In this document: positions 43,561 through 56,110 of the stretch, in pieces | How the letters are laid out: each line of letters begins with the position of its first letter | Numbering within the stretch: the first letter of the stretch is position 1 | NCBI RefSeq assembly: GCF_033115175.1 | Contig: NC_084838.1 | Span: forward strand, 68,912,468 to 68,976,467 | Source: Lepus europaeus | Taxonomy: Eukaryota > Chordata > Mammalia > Lagomorpha > Leporidae | Reading direction: 5' to 3' | DNA length: 64,000 bases | The notes under the pieces: generated by a model | Seen by the model: only the letters and a program-made list of their open reading frames with translations | The model's database searches: none | Told to the model about the DNA's origin: nothing | Made by a program: the position numbers and the translations under genes

Positions 43561-43888
43561 AAAAGATTTTTATTTATTTATTTGACAGGTAGAGTTACAG
43601 ACAGTGAGAGAGAGAGACAGAGAGAAAGGTCTTCCTTCCGTTGGTTCATTCCCCAAATGGCCGCAACAGCCGGAGCTGCACCTATACGAAGCTAGGAGCC
43701 AGGAGCCTCCTCCTGATCTCCCATGCAGGTGCAGGGGCCCAAGCACTTGGGCCATCCTCCACTGCCCTCCCGGGCCACATCAGAGAGCTGGACTGGAAGA
43801 GGAGCAACTGGGACTAGAACCCGGCACCCATATGGGATGCTGGTGCCACAGGCAGAGGATTAATTTAGTGTGCCACTGCACCGGCCCC
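43561..43888 (-). mobile_element. CSINE (GC-rich young form)
   Basis: Antisense, (attt)n start, tttgacaggtagagttacag, end tgccactgcaccggcccc. Target duplication tcaataaattttta (43547-43560) versus tcaattaattttta (43889-43902), one mismatch. Confidence 0.93.
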
Positions 43889-43902
43889 TCAATTAATTTT
43901 TA

Positions 43903-44793
43903 AGATTATTCAGTCTTGTGTGATATGTCCTCTGAAATTTGTGTGGTGGAAATTAGGGGTTCTGTGCATACTCAGCACTTGCATCTTATATCTCCACAAG
44001 CAAGGGTTGATTACAGAGGATTCAAAGAATGAGGCACTCACGAATTTCCTCTAGGAAGGGGCGTTAGTCTTCTAGGAAAACACCCTGTGACCCTGAGACC
44101 ATGCTGCTGGCTCTGTCTCAGGCTAGATCTAAGGCCTTCAGACAGCAATATCTGCCCAGAGCTGATACTTAGAGACAGGGACCCCTGGTCTTGGGCTGCT
44201 TGCCTCTGTGTCTTCCTCCTCAGCCACTCTCCACCCCCTCAACTCTGCTGTGTGACCAGAGACTGACTATCGGCGGTCCCACTCAGCAACCTTGCTTTCA
44301 AGCTTCTGTTAAGACTTAAGGAACATTCAGTGAACAATGTGGCATAGCCAACAACCTTGGATTCTTACAACAAATACCCATTTCTGTCTAATGTTATATG
44401 ATGGTTGAGGGTCCAAGGCACATCTGTGGTTCTGTGACTCATCACAGGTATGGGGACACTGCAGATGTATTCCATGCCCATCTGTCTTCCCATCTGGGAC
44501 CCAAACTGAAGGATTAGTCACTCCTAGGCCATACTGGACGTCAGTGAGGTCGGTGGGGGCTTTTATTTTCTGGGCTCCGCCCTTACCTAGTCTCTATAAA
44601 TTGCCCAGTTCCCTCTACTGTACCTGAGAGTTCCTTCCCAGAGCTATGCTGTCTGGACCTGCCTCCTGCTTCCTCCCCTTGACCCTTTAGACACAGGAAG
44701 CCCCCCCGCCCCATCTTAATGATTTTTCTGAACCTTGTCCTGTCTTATGTAGCTGGTTCTCTTGTTAATCTTCCCCCATTTGCCTGTTTGGGG
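43903..44793. other. unassigned sequence with a promoter-like cluster
   Basis: No coding exon recognised. Contains the CRE/GC-box/TATA cluster listed separately at 44537-44600. Confidence 0.35.
44537..44600 (+). promoter_or_regulatory. promoter-like cluster: CRE, GC box, TATA
   Basis: gacgtca at 44537-44543, ggctccgccc at 44573-44582 and tataaa at 44595-44600, in the order and spacing of a compact Pol II promoter or an LTR U3. A start near 44625-44630 would be predicted. No downstream exon is recognised, so this may be an LTR remnant or chance. Confidence 0.35.
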
Positions 44794-45455
44794 TGTGTGA
44801 TGGTTTGAATGTGGTTTGTCCTCAGTAGAGGCTTAAATCCTCAGTGTGGCAGTGCTGGAAGTTGGAGCCCAAGGGAAGTACTTGGGTTATGGAAGACAGC
44901 ACCCTTGTTAAAAATAAGTGCTATCTGGATGGTGGGCAGGAGGGAGGGAGATCTCTGTCTTATGGGACTGGGCTAATTACTGCCGGAAAAGGTTGTTACA
45001 AAACAAGGTTATCAACTGTTGAAATCTTTACTTAATATATACTAAATCGATCTTCTGTATATAAAGATAATTGAAAATGAATCTTGATGTGAATGGAATG
45101 GGAGAAGGAGCGGGAGTTGGGAGGGTTGTGGGCGGGAGGGAAGTTATGAGGGGGAGAAAGCCACTGTAATCCATAAGCTATACTTTGGAAATTTATATTT
45201 GCTAAATAAAAGTTAAAAAAAAAAAAACAAAGCAAGATTATCATTAATATTTGGTCTCTCCTACAGGTGCCCACTTGGTCCTTCTGCTTTCTTCTTCCAT
45301 GTTACGATGCAGCATGAGGTCCTTGGTATATGTAGCCAGCTGCCAGATCTCGAACTTCCCAGCCTTCAGAACTGTGAGCCAAAAGAAACCTCTTTTCTTT
45401 AGAAAACACTCAATCTCAGATATTCTGGCATAGCAATAGTAAGCAGATTAATTCA
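44794..45455 (+). mobile_element. MaLR-type LTR (MST/MLT1-like), split by L1
   Basis: Starts tgtgtgatggtttgaatgtg, then ctcagtgtggcagtgctgga and ggctaattactgccgg; after the L1 come catgttacgatgcagcatga, ggtccttgg, cttcccagccttcagaact, gtgagccaaaagaaacctc and the end tattctggcatagcaatag. This is the characteristic text of mammalian MaLR LTRs, with TG...CA ends. Confidence 0.82.
45015..45231 (+). mobile_element. very short 5'-truncated L1 (3' end)
   Basis: 217 bp of L1 3' UTR including the G-rich tract (45096-45156) and an A tail. Flanked by caaggttatca (45004-45014) and caagattatca (45232-45242), an 11-bp target duplication with one mismatch. Sits in the MaLR LTR. Confidence 0.92.
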
Positions 45456-47158
45456 GGTTACACAATTTTCCTGCTGGGACCTCTCTGATCAGGCCTTGTT
45501 ACCAATGCTGGAAATGGCATCGATGGAGCTGTTTTCAGTGGGCGGGTCAGGGCACAACACAGCCTAAACCCTGAGCCAGATGAGTCAGCCTTTCCAGATC
45601 CACAGTGCAGCCAGTAACGCTCCTGACTTGCCCTTTACCCTTGTTTAGCAGCCCTGGTGTTTGTACTTTGTTGGAACTTCTTCATCCCATCTGTTCCCCA
45701 TGGATGTGCCCAGGGTTTTTCATCTGATAGTTCCTCTATTTCATAAGTCCAGAGTTGCACCCAGGTCTTTATGCTCAGATTTGGACCCTTTTTTATGTTG
45801 ATCCTTTCCTGGAATTGGATTCGAGTTCTCACACCATCCCCTCAGTGATGGTTGCCCTGGTTGGGGTGGTATGATGTGTGAAAAGGAGGCTTACTAGTGA
45901 CAGGAAGCTGCCATTTGCCCAGCAATTTACAGGGTACCTGTGCCTCTCTCTTCTCCCTGGTCCCACCCTGGGAGCATAAGAAAAAGCTTCGTCTTTGAGA
46001 ACAGTGGTTCACAACCATAGGATCTGCACGTTGGCCAAGTTCAAAAGCTCCCAGGTGAGTCTAATGAACAGCCACAGTTTCAGACTACTCTGGAAGGTAG
46101 TTTAGTGAGAGATGAGATGGGTTGAGGGAACTGCTGCATGGGTAGTCTAATTCCTGAAGATCTGAGCTCCTAGCCACCTCAGAGAAACCAAACCACACAT
46201 GAAGGCTGTGAGGTGATTGGGACCTGGCATCTCTGAAAGGTATCAGAGATGATACTGAGCCCTATGTATCCAGACCACATGCCAGCCCTGTTTACTCTGT
46301 GGAGATCCCTCCTGAAGTTAGTTTGCTTTCTTTTGATCCAGACCCAAAAGTTTAGACTTTTGGCTTTGCTTTTACTTCCTCCCCTAGTTCCCAGTTTGCC
46401 TCCTTTTTCCTAACCCAGCTTTCTATTACATAGAGACTGGCCCCTTTGGCTGGTCTCAAAACCTTTCAGTTAACCATGCCAAGGGCACATCTAATGGGAC
46501 ATTCCAGTCTTTCTACCCCTCTCCCTTAACTCTCTGGGTTTGTTTTGGGATCCTGGACCCCTGGTGAATAGGATTTGCTCATCAAGCTATCCAAAGTGAT
46601 TCGATCAATGTGCCTATAGATTGGAAAATAATGAAAGGAGGAGGATTGATTAGTTTATTAATAAAATATGAGAGCACTTAGAACATGCCCTTTGTCTCAT
46701 AAAAACCAGTCAAAGATGTTCCCATAGATGTGTGGTTTTTCACATTCTGTACTGCAGAACCATTGAGTACTGAGATTTAATCACAGGGCTGGGATGGGCT
46801 GAGCAGTGCTCATCAGTTAAGGGTTGCTCCATTCTCATGTTTATTTATAGAAGTTTTATGCAAGATTTTACTTGAGAACAGGTTTATTGACAGAAAACTT
46901 TGGAAATCTACTCAGCTAAATTAAGCCTGTTAAATGCATGTATGGTATCTTTTGTGTGGTACAGAGTAACATAGGCTATGAGATCCAACTATAGAAAAGA
47001 GTCTAGATCTGGCCCCAAGCTCCTGCTACTTCTGAATTCATAACTGAGGTAGTTATTGGCAGGAGCTGAAGTGGAAACAGTACAGAATGGAGGCATGTGG
47101 TGGAGAAAGTCAGGGCCTCCAGATGGAGGAGGACATGTGTGGTCAGGTCAAGGGCAGC
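45456..47158. other. mostly unassigned sequence
   Basis: No coding exon recognised. A MER5-like fragment lies at about 46000-46095. Confidence 0.35.
46000..46095 (+). repeat. MER5A-like hAT DNA transposon fragment
   Basis: acagtggttcacaaccata at one end and aagctcccaggtgagtctaa plus acagccacagttt follow the pattern of MER5 (Charlie-group) elements, whose terminal repeat is cagtggttctcaa-like. Single partial copy. Confidence 0.45.
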
Positions 47159-47174
47159 CTAAGCTAGTTTTCTT

Positions 47175-47522
47175 TCTTTTTTTTTTTTTTTTAAATAGAA
47201 GCATCTTTTTTTTTAAATTTTCTTTTTCTTTTTGACAGGCAGAGTGGATAGTGAGAGAGACAGAGAGAAAGGTCTTCCTTTTTGCCGTTGGTTCACCCTC
47301 CAATGGCCGCTGCAGCCGGCGCATCGCGCTGATCCGAAGCCAGGAGCCAGGTGCTTCTCCTGGTCTCCCATGCGGGTGCAGGGCCCAAGGACTTGGGCCA
47401 TAGCAGAGAGCTGGCCTGGAAGAGGGGCAACTGGGATAGAATCCGGTGCCCCAACCGGGACTAGAACCTGGTGTGCCGGTGCCGCAAGGTGGAGGATTAG
47501 CCTGTTAAGCCATGGCGCCGGC
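47175..47522 (-). mobile_element. CSINE (GC-rich young form)
   Basis: Antisense, with a long T-rich start broken by aaatagaagcatc, end gccatggcgccggc. Perfect 16-bp duplication ctaagctagttttctt (47159-47174 and 47523-47538). Lacks a piece before the catagcagagagctgg word. Confidence 0.95.
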
Positions 47523-47653
47523 CTAAGCTAGTTTTCTTACACTCATTTCTATCCTCCCACCCATTCTGACCCCATTGAATCATTTAAAGCAAATCCTAGA
47601 CATGATCTCGAATGATTTGTTAGTACTTCATTATATTTCCATGAAATATAAGG

Positions 47654-47973
47654 ATTTTTTTTAAAAAAAGATTTATTTATTTGAAAAGCAGAGTAACAGA
47701 GAGAAAGAGAGAGATCTTTCATCCACTGGTTTACTCCTCAAATGGCCATCACAGCTGAGGCTGGGCCAACCTCTGGCCAGGAGCCAGGAGCTCCATATAG
47801 ATTTCTCATGTGGGAGCAAGGACTCTATTATTCGAGCCATCAGCTACTGCTTCCCAGGCACAATAATAGGAAGTGGATCAGAAATGGAGTAGGCAGGACT
47901 CAAACTGGCACACCATTATGGGATGCAGGCATCCCCCACAGCGGCTTAGCCCATTGCACGACAATACTGACCT
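47654..47973 (-). mobile_element. CSINE (older form)
   Basis: Antisense, ttttttttaaaaaaagattt start, end cccattgcacgacaatactg. Confidence 0.88.
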
Positions 47974-49989
47974 TCAAGGACCCTTTTTTTTCAGCTCCAT
48001 GTTCACACCTGAAAAATAACATCAGTTCTTTAATACTATAAAATATTGAGTCAGAAATTAGATTGATTTCCTTGTTTGTCTCATTTTTTCAACCCTTTGT
48101 TGTTCACATCAGGAACAAGACCCTCTTCTTACATTTGCTTATTATGTCTCTGAAGTCCGCTTGGTTCTCTGTAGTTTCACCTTCTTTCCTTTTTCCCTTT
48201 GATATTTGATAGAGAAACCAGACCAGAATATTTTATAGGAGCTCTAAAAATTCGAATCTTGTTTTCAGACAGAAACAAACAAAAACAAACTATTACTGGA
48301 AGTTGTAGATATCACCAGTTCTATTTTACTCTTCCTATGTGCCACACATAAACATTCTGAAGTTAACTGTAATTTTTCATAATTATTTTAATTGAAGCTT
48401 AATCTACAAGAAAGTGTCTAGTACTAAATATACTCATAAATATCTAAAGTTTTCCATATCTTCACGTAGAAATTTTTTTATCATTCATTGACTTATTCAT
48501 TAATTTTTTTGACCACTTGATAATATTTGGTCATGGGTTAGACTCTCTGTTATGAAAATATTCCTCTGGGAATCTGGAAATATTTTGTCAGAATCAGCAA
48601 GACCTGCTGTGTCCAGCACTGTGGGTGTCAGGGTAACCCAAAAGAGGAATGATGTCTCAAAGATTAAGGAAGCAGACTCAGATTAGAGATTCTAATGTGA
48701 GGAAAACAGGGGATACTCTGTCTACTGCCAAAGGTGGAGGTAGAAGCAGAGGCCAAGAGGTCTGGTATTTATTATCAAATAATCAAGTATTTATTATCAA
48801 TAGTGACATGATCGATTAATCATAAAACACGCAGTTTTGTGAGAACAGGATTTCATAATAAGGAAGTTTCAACATAGTGAAATAGGGAACAATGGGGAGT
48901 TTCAGTGTTTAGAGGAAAGACTTGTTTGCTTGAAAGCTAGGATTACGAGAACAGCACAATGAGGAGGAAACTTGAGGGGGACTCATTAACTGGAATGAAC
49001 ATTCCACTTGCTGTTTAACAGATCACATGGTGTTTCCTTAACTGCATCAGCATCACGTCAAATGGTCTTTGCCATTGTTAACATAACTTGTCCGATCAAC
49101 TTTCAGTCTGGCAAGCATTCCTTCAGCAGAATTCAAGCCATGTGCTGGTCTCTGAAATCTAGGCCTTTAATAGAATTTAAGCCACATGGTGGTCCCCAAC
49201 AAAGACCTTTATGATTGACTAGATTTGAGGAGCTGAGGAAGCTGACATCATATAGAAATCCAGGCATTTGATTTGAGTGATGAGTAGATGATGGAGCCTG
49301 CATTAAATTAGAGAACTTAGAAGGAAGAGCTGAACTTAGGCAGAGCTGGAGAAGAGAGAATTGAATTCAGGAAAGAAATACTGTTTCTGGCTCTGCTCCT
49401 GTCCCATCTGTACTAGCGGTGCTGCTTCCAACAACTTCTCTGAGAATCATGATGCTTCTTTCCCAGTTGAAAGGGCTTGACCCTGTAGATGGACCAGCTC
49501 TTCCAGCAGCCTTTAGGAAGAATGGCTTATACATGACCATTAGACAGCCATCTGGCCAACCCAAGCTTGTGGCTGTTTCTAGGGAGGAATCAGTAAGACA
49601 TTCTTTGGAAAGATGATAACAGTGAAGGCTGATTTTGTGAGCACTTTTGTCTAATGCAGTCTCATGATATAAAGAGTGCCCCAAATAGCTCAATATCTGC
49701 TATCATCAGGGAGATCATTGAATTCCCCAAGACCTTCTATCCTAGTACCCCTTGGCCTTAAACTGGAACAAACTAATCTCCCCTTATTTGATGGACAGTC
49801 TTAGATTCAGTGTGTGGAATCCTACTCATGCCCAAAGTCCCTTGTATCTCTTATCCCAGGTAGACTCAAAACTCCCCTTTACCCAAATTATACTTTTGGA
49901 AAAATTAAAACAACCATATTGCCAGGCAGTGGAGAATTTTTAAGTAAAATATTACATAAATATAGAACAAGTCTAGGATAAGATAGTTT
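47974..49989. other. unassigned sequence, possibly LTR in part
   Basis: 48600-49350 has an LTR-like feel (on the minus strand, aataaata words near 48766), but no ends could be set. The minus-strand frame at 49367-49693 has no domain I know. No RNA gene seen. Confidence 0.3.
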
Positions 49990-52900
49990 AAAAAAAATTG
50001 GAAAGAGTGTAGCCTCAGGGAAGAGTTAGGGAGGCAGAGGAAATTACACATATTAGAGGGACACAGTAGATACATGTGGAGGGCATAGATGCGTGCAAAT
50101 CAGGACCCCAGCAGCCAAGAGCCTCTGCACCAGCATTGGAGAGTGAAGTGAGACCAGACTCCAGCAGCTCAAGCTGATGGCAAAAAACTGCAAGAAGAGC
50201 CTAGAGGGAATCCAGCTTGGAGCCCCATGGGGGATAGTGTACCTACCAAATTAGAGAAGAAAAAACAAAGTGGGGGGGCACGTTTCTCTCTCCCCATTCA
50301 TCCTGCAGTGGTGTCCTGTAACAAGATGATAGCAGGACCCATTTTGGACATACATAACAGCTGCACCAGCTTACGTCTGTTCCCAGCCACCAGCCATACA
50401 GAGACTCCTGAGTCTGGTGGGGAGAACAGACAGGGGGCTGGGTACTCATGACTGTGGGAAGCTTGTGTCCTGGGACTGTGAAAACATTGAGGCTGTGTGG
50501 GAGGACTCAGGGTGTGGGTGAGACTTTGGGCAGTCACTGTAGGAGACTCCACATGCTCAGGGCTCCCTGGTTACCTGGTGAGGGACATTTCTGGGGAATC
50601 CAAGTTTACACTGAGGACTGCACAGATACTTTGTGTGGTTCTTGTGGCAAAGCAGATGAGTAATATACCCACTGTGGCTAGCACCCAGGCACTGGTCTCC
50701 TTTGAGGAGAGGGGCTCAGCTGAATCTATGCCTACAGACAAGAACAAGCCTCCCCTCAGATTAAAAAAAAAAGAAGAAGAGGAGATTTACCATGACAAAG
50801 CTGGGTGTGTCACCTCAGAAACGCCCTTCACACTAGAGAACTAAACAGAGCTCCCTGGCCATGCCCACCACACACCTCTAGGTATTCACTGAAAGTAGAC
50901 ACTCCACTAATTTTCAGAGATATAGTACAAAGATAAAAGCCATCATAGCAAAAGAAGAAGGAGAAGGAGAAGAAGAAACCAACAAGTATCTGCAAAAATG
51001 CCAAATAACAAATGCATGCTTTCAATAAACAAGAATAAGGAAGACAATATGATACCCCCAAAAGAGCACAACACCTCAATACTAGATTGTGAAGATGATG
51101 AGATTGAAAAAAGATGCCAGAAATGGAATTTAAAAAAAGATCATAGGATTATTTAGAAGTAATCAGAAGCAAATGCACGAACTAATGAAATCCATACATG
51201 ACATGAAAGAAAATTTCTCCCATAAAATTGAGATCTTATAGAGAAATCAAAATGAAATCTTGGAAATGAAGAATTCAATAGAACAAATAAAAAATGGAGT
51301 GGAAATCATTGAAGCAGAAGAAAGAATATATGACTTAGAAGACAAAGCACAGGAAATTATACAGTCAGACTACACACAAGAAGAATAAATTAGAAAAATA
51401 AAAAATGCTGTTGGTAATCTACAGGATATTATCAAATGACCCAACATACAGGTTCTAGGAGTTCCTGAATGCCGGGAAATATATTATGGATTAGGAGGCC
51501 TTTCTAATGAAATAATAACAGAAAACGTCCTCAATTTGTAGAAAGAAAGAGACATCCAAGTACAGGAAGCACATAGAACTACTAATAGACATGACCAGGA
51601 AAGATCTTCACCATGAAACATTGTAATCAAACTCACCACAGTAAAACATAAAGAAAATATTCTAAAATGTGCACAAAAGAAATGTCAGATTACTTTCAGA
51701 GTATCTCCAGTTAGACTCACAGCAGACTTCTCATCAGAAAACCTATAGGCTAGGAGAGAATGGCGAGATATATCCAAATCTTAAGAGAAAAGAACTATTA
51801 ACCAAGAATACTCTACCATTCAAAGCTCTCATTTATGAATGAAGGTGAAATAAAGACCTTCTGTAACAAACAGGAATTGAAAGAATTTGTCACCACCCAT
51901 CCAGCCCTGTGAAAGGTGCTTAAGGATGTGCTGCACACAGAAACACAGAAACATGGCTACCAGTATGAAAGAAGGAAAAGGCAGAAAATCTCCGAGTAAA
52001 AGTTCAAAGGAAATTCAATGTAAAAAATAGGAATATTTTTGGGAAAATGACAGAGCAAAATCATTACTGATCAATAGTCACCTTGAAAGTAAATGGCCTC
52101 AACTTCCCAGTTAAAAGACATAGACTAGCTGAATGGATTCAAAGACAAAACCCATCTATTTGCTGCCTACAAGAAACACATTTCATCAATAAAGGTGCAT
52201 GCAGACTGAAAGTGAAAGGATGGAAAAAGATACTCCATGAGGACAGAAACTATAAAAGAGCAGGTGTAGCCATCCTAATATCTGACAAAATAGACTTTAA
52301 CACAAAAACTATTAAAAGAGACCAAGAAGGACACTATATAATGATTAAGGGACCAATTTGACAGGAAGATATGACTATTATAAATATATATGTACATAAT
52401 TACAGGGCACCTAGCTATTTAAAATAAATGTAAAGAGATCTGAAGGGAGACATAGACTTCAATACCTCACTTTCACCAAAGGACAGAAAACTAGACAGAT
52501 AATCAGCAAGGAAACTACAGGATTAATTGACACTATGGACCAAATGGACTGAATAGCTATCTACAGAACTTTTCATCCTACAGTTGGAGAATACACATTC
52601 TTCTCACCAGTGTGTGTAACTGCCTCTAGGATAGGACATAAATCAAATCTCACCAAATTAAAAAATTTGAAATCATACCATGCATCTTCTTGGACCACAA
52701 TGGAATGAAGCTGGAAATCAGCAATTCAAGAATCTCTAGGATATGTGCAAACAAATGGAGACTGAAAAACCTACTTCTGAATGAATAGTGTGTCATAGAA
52801 GAAATCAAAAGGGAAATTACAAAATTTCTGGAAACAAATGAGACAACAATACAGCGTATCAAAACTTATGGGATACAGAAAAGCAGTGTTGAGAGGAAGT

Positions 52901-55900
52901 TTATAGCAATTGGTGCCTACATCAAGAAAATGGAAAGGCACCAAATAAATGAGCTATCAATGCTTCTCAAGGATCTAGAAAAACAACAGCAAACCAAACC
53001 CAAAACTAGTAGGTGAAAAGAAATAATTAAAATTAGAGAACAAATAAATAAAATCAAATCCAAAATAACAGTAAAAGATCAGCAAAATGAAGAGCTGGTT
53101 TTTTGAAAAAAATAAGAAAAATTGACACATCATTGGCCCAACTAACCAAAAAAAAAAAAAAAAAAGAGAGAGAGAGAAAACACTCAAATCAATAAAATTG
53201 GAGATGAAAAAGGAAACATAACAATAGCCAGCACAGAAGTAAAAAGAATCAGAAGAAATCACTACAAGTTGCTGAATGCCAACAAACTGGGAAACCTGGA
53301 AGTTATAGATAGATTTCTGGACACATAAAACCTACCTAAATTGACCATGAAGACATGGAAACCAGAACAGACCCATAACCAAGATGGAATTGAATCAGTA
53401 ATAAAGACACTCCCAAGAAAAAAAGCCCAGAACTGGATGGCTTCACTGCTATGTTCTACTAGACATTTAAAGAAGAAATAACTCCAGTTCTTTTCAAGCT
53501 ATTCGAAGCAATTGAAAGAGAGGGAATCCTCCCAAATTCTTTATAATAATCCAGCATCACTATAATTCCTAACCTGAAAAAGATGCAACAGATAAAGAGA
53601 ACTACAGACCAAATATACTGATAAACATAGATGCAGAAATTCTTAACAAAATTCTAGCCAATCGAATCCAACAACACATTACAAAGATCATCCACCCAAA
53701 TCAAGTGGGATTTATCCTTGGTATGCAGGGATGGTTCAACATTCACAAATCAATCAATGTGATGCATCACATTAACAAACTGAACAAAAACCATATGATT
53801 ATCTCAATAGATGCAGAGAAAGTATTTGATAAAATACAATACCCTTTCATGATGAAAATTCTAAGCAAATTGGGTATAGAAGGAACATTCCTCAACACAA
53901 TCAAGGCAATTTATGACAAACCCACACCCAGTGTCCTATTAAATTCAGAAAAGTTGGAAGCATTCCCACTTGTCTGGATCCAGTACCAGCCAAGGATGCT
54001 CACTCTCACCATTGCTATTCAATATAGTCCTGTAAGTTTTAGCCAGAGACATTAGGCGAGAAAAAGAAATCAAAGGGATACAAATTGGGAAGGAAGAAGT
54101 CAAACTATCCCTATTTGCAGATGACAGGATTCTATATATAGGGAATCTAAAAGACTCCACCAAGAGACTATTAGAATTCATAGAATAGTTTGGTAAAGTA
54201 TCAGGATATAAAATTAAAATTAAAAAAATCAACAGCTTTTGTATATAACACCACAGCAAAGAAAGAACTTCTAAGATCAATCCCATTCACAATAGCTACC
54301 AAAAAATCAAATACCATGGAATAAGTTTAACCAAGGGTGTCAAAGGTCTTTACAATGAGAATTACAAAACATTAAAGAAAGAAATAGAGGAAGATACAAA
54401 AGACTGGAAAAATATTCCATGTTCATGGATAGAAAGAATCAATACCATCAAAATATCATTCTTCCTAAAGCAATTTACAGATTCAATGCAATATCAATGA
54501 AAATACCAAAGACAATTGTCTCAGATCTAAAAAAAATGATGCTGAAATTCATAGGGAAACACAAGAGACCTTGAATACCTAAAGCAATCTTATACAAGAA
54601 AAACAAAGCCAGGTGCATCACAATACCAGACTTCAGGACATACTACAGGGCAGTTATAATCAAAACAGCCTGGTACTGGTATAAAAGCATATGGATAGAC
54701 CAGTACAACAGAATAGAAATGCCAGAAATCAATCCAAGCATCTACAACTAACTTATATTTGACCAAGGATTTAAAACCAATTCCTGGAGCAAGGACAGTC
54801 TGTTCAACAAATGGGTTGGGAAAACTGGATTACAACATGCAGAAGTTTGAAGCAAGACCTCTACCTTACACCTTCACAAAAATCCATTAAAAATGGATTA
54901 AAGACCTAAATCTATAAGATGATACCATAAAATTATTAGAAAACATTGGGGAAACCTGGTAAGATACTGGCACAGGCAAAGAGTTCTTGCAAAAGACCCC
55001 AGAGGCACAAGCAATCAAAACCAAAATTAACAAATTAGATTATATCTAATTGAGAAGCTTCTGTATTGCAAAAGAAACACTCAGGAAAGTGAAGAGGCAA
55101 CTGACAAACTGGGAAGAATTATTTGCAAACTATGCAACTGATAAAGGTTAATAACCCAGAATATATATTGAGATCCAGTCCACAACAATAAAACAAGCAA
55201 CCTGGTTAATAAATAGGCAAAGAACTTAAACAGACATTTTTTCAAAAGAGGAAATCCAAATGGCCAACAGACACATGAAAAAATGTTTGGGATCACTAAC
55301 CATCAGGGAAATGCAAATAAAAACCACAATGAGGTTTCTCCTCACCGCAGTTAGAATGGATTTCATACAGAAATCAACAAACAACAAATGCTAACAAGGA
55401 TGTGGGTGAAAAAAGTACCCTAATACAATATTGTTGGTAATTTAAACAGGTAAAACCCTTGTGGAAGACAGTATGGAGATACCTCAGAAATCTGAATATA
55501 AACCTACCATATGTTCCAGCCAATCCCACGCCTGGTAATATACCCAAACCAAAACAAATCAGCATATGAAAGGTTATCTGCAATCCTGTGTTCATTGTAA
55601 CTTAATTCACAATAGCTAAGACATAGAATCAACCTAAATGTCCATCAACCACAGACTGGGTAAAGAAACTATGGGATATCACATTATGGAATACTACAAA
55701 GCAATAAAAAAAAAATGAAATCTTGTGATTTGCAACAAAATGGATGAATCTGGAAAACATCATACTTAGTGAAATAAGCCAGTCCCAAAGGGACAAATAT
55801 CATATGTTCTCCCTGAAAGAAATTCTGTGGAATGAAATTGATACTTTATGAAGCAATAAGTTGAACAACCTTTGTCTCAACTGTCGAGGAACAGGTTTTT

Positions 55901-56075
55901 TTTCTCCTCTTAATACTATTTGTTGAACTGTTTACTTAACATAGAGTTAATCATATGTATATAAAGTCAATTGAAATTGATCTCAGTAAAAAATAAGAGT
56001 GGGAATAAGAAAGGGAGAAGAAAATTTATAACTGTAAAGCAGTATAGTTCTGCATACATTAATACAAACTTATTT
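49990..56075 (+). mobile_element. near-full-length degenerate L1
   Basis: 5' UTR about 49990-51050 (matches the antisense L1 5' UTR at 15012-15304); ORF1 region about 51050-51990 with many stops; ORF2 about 52075-55720. The endonuclease start is readable at 52083-52361 (WIQRQNPSICCLQETHFINK). The RT portion at 53705-54055 ([20 protein letters not shown]) is then frameshifted before the FADD box, where a stop replaces part of it. The C-terminal region runs to 55720, followed by a 3' UTR to 56075. No long A tail remains. An older subfamily than the L1 pieces around it; immobile. Confidence 0.9.
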
Positions 56076-56110
56076 TTTTAAGCATTCAATTTATTTATTT
56101 TTCATTTTTT

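Noticed and set aside
49367..49693. 108-codon minus-strand ORF
   Set aside because: No domain, no conservation evidence, and overlapping frames on the other strand. Length is compatible with chance.
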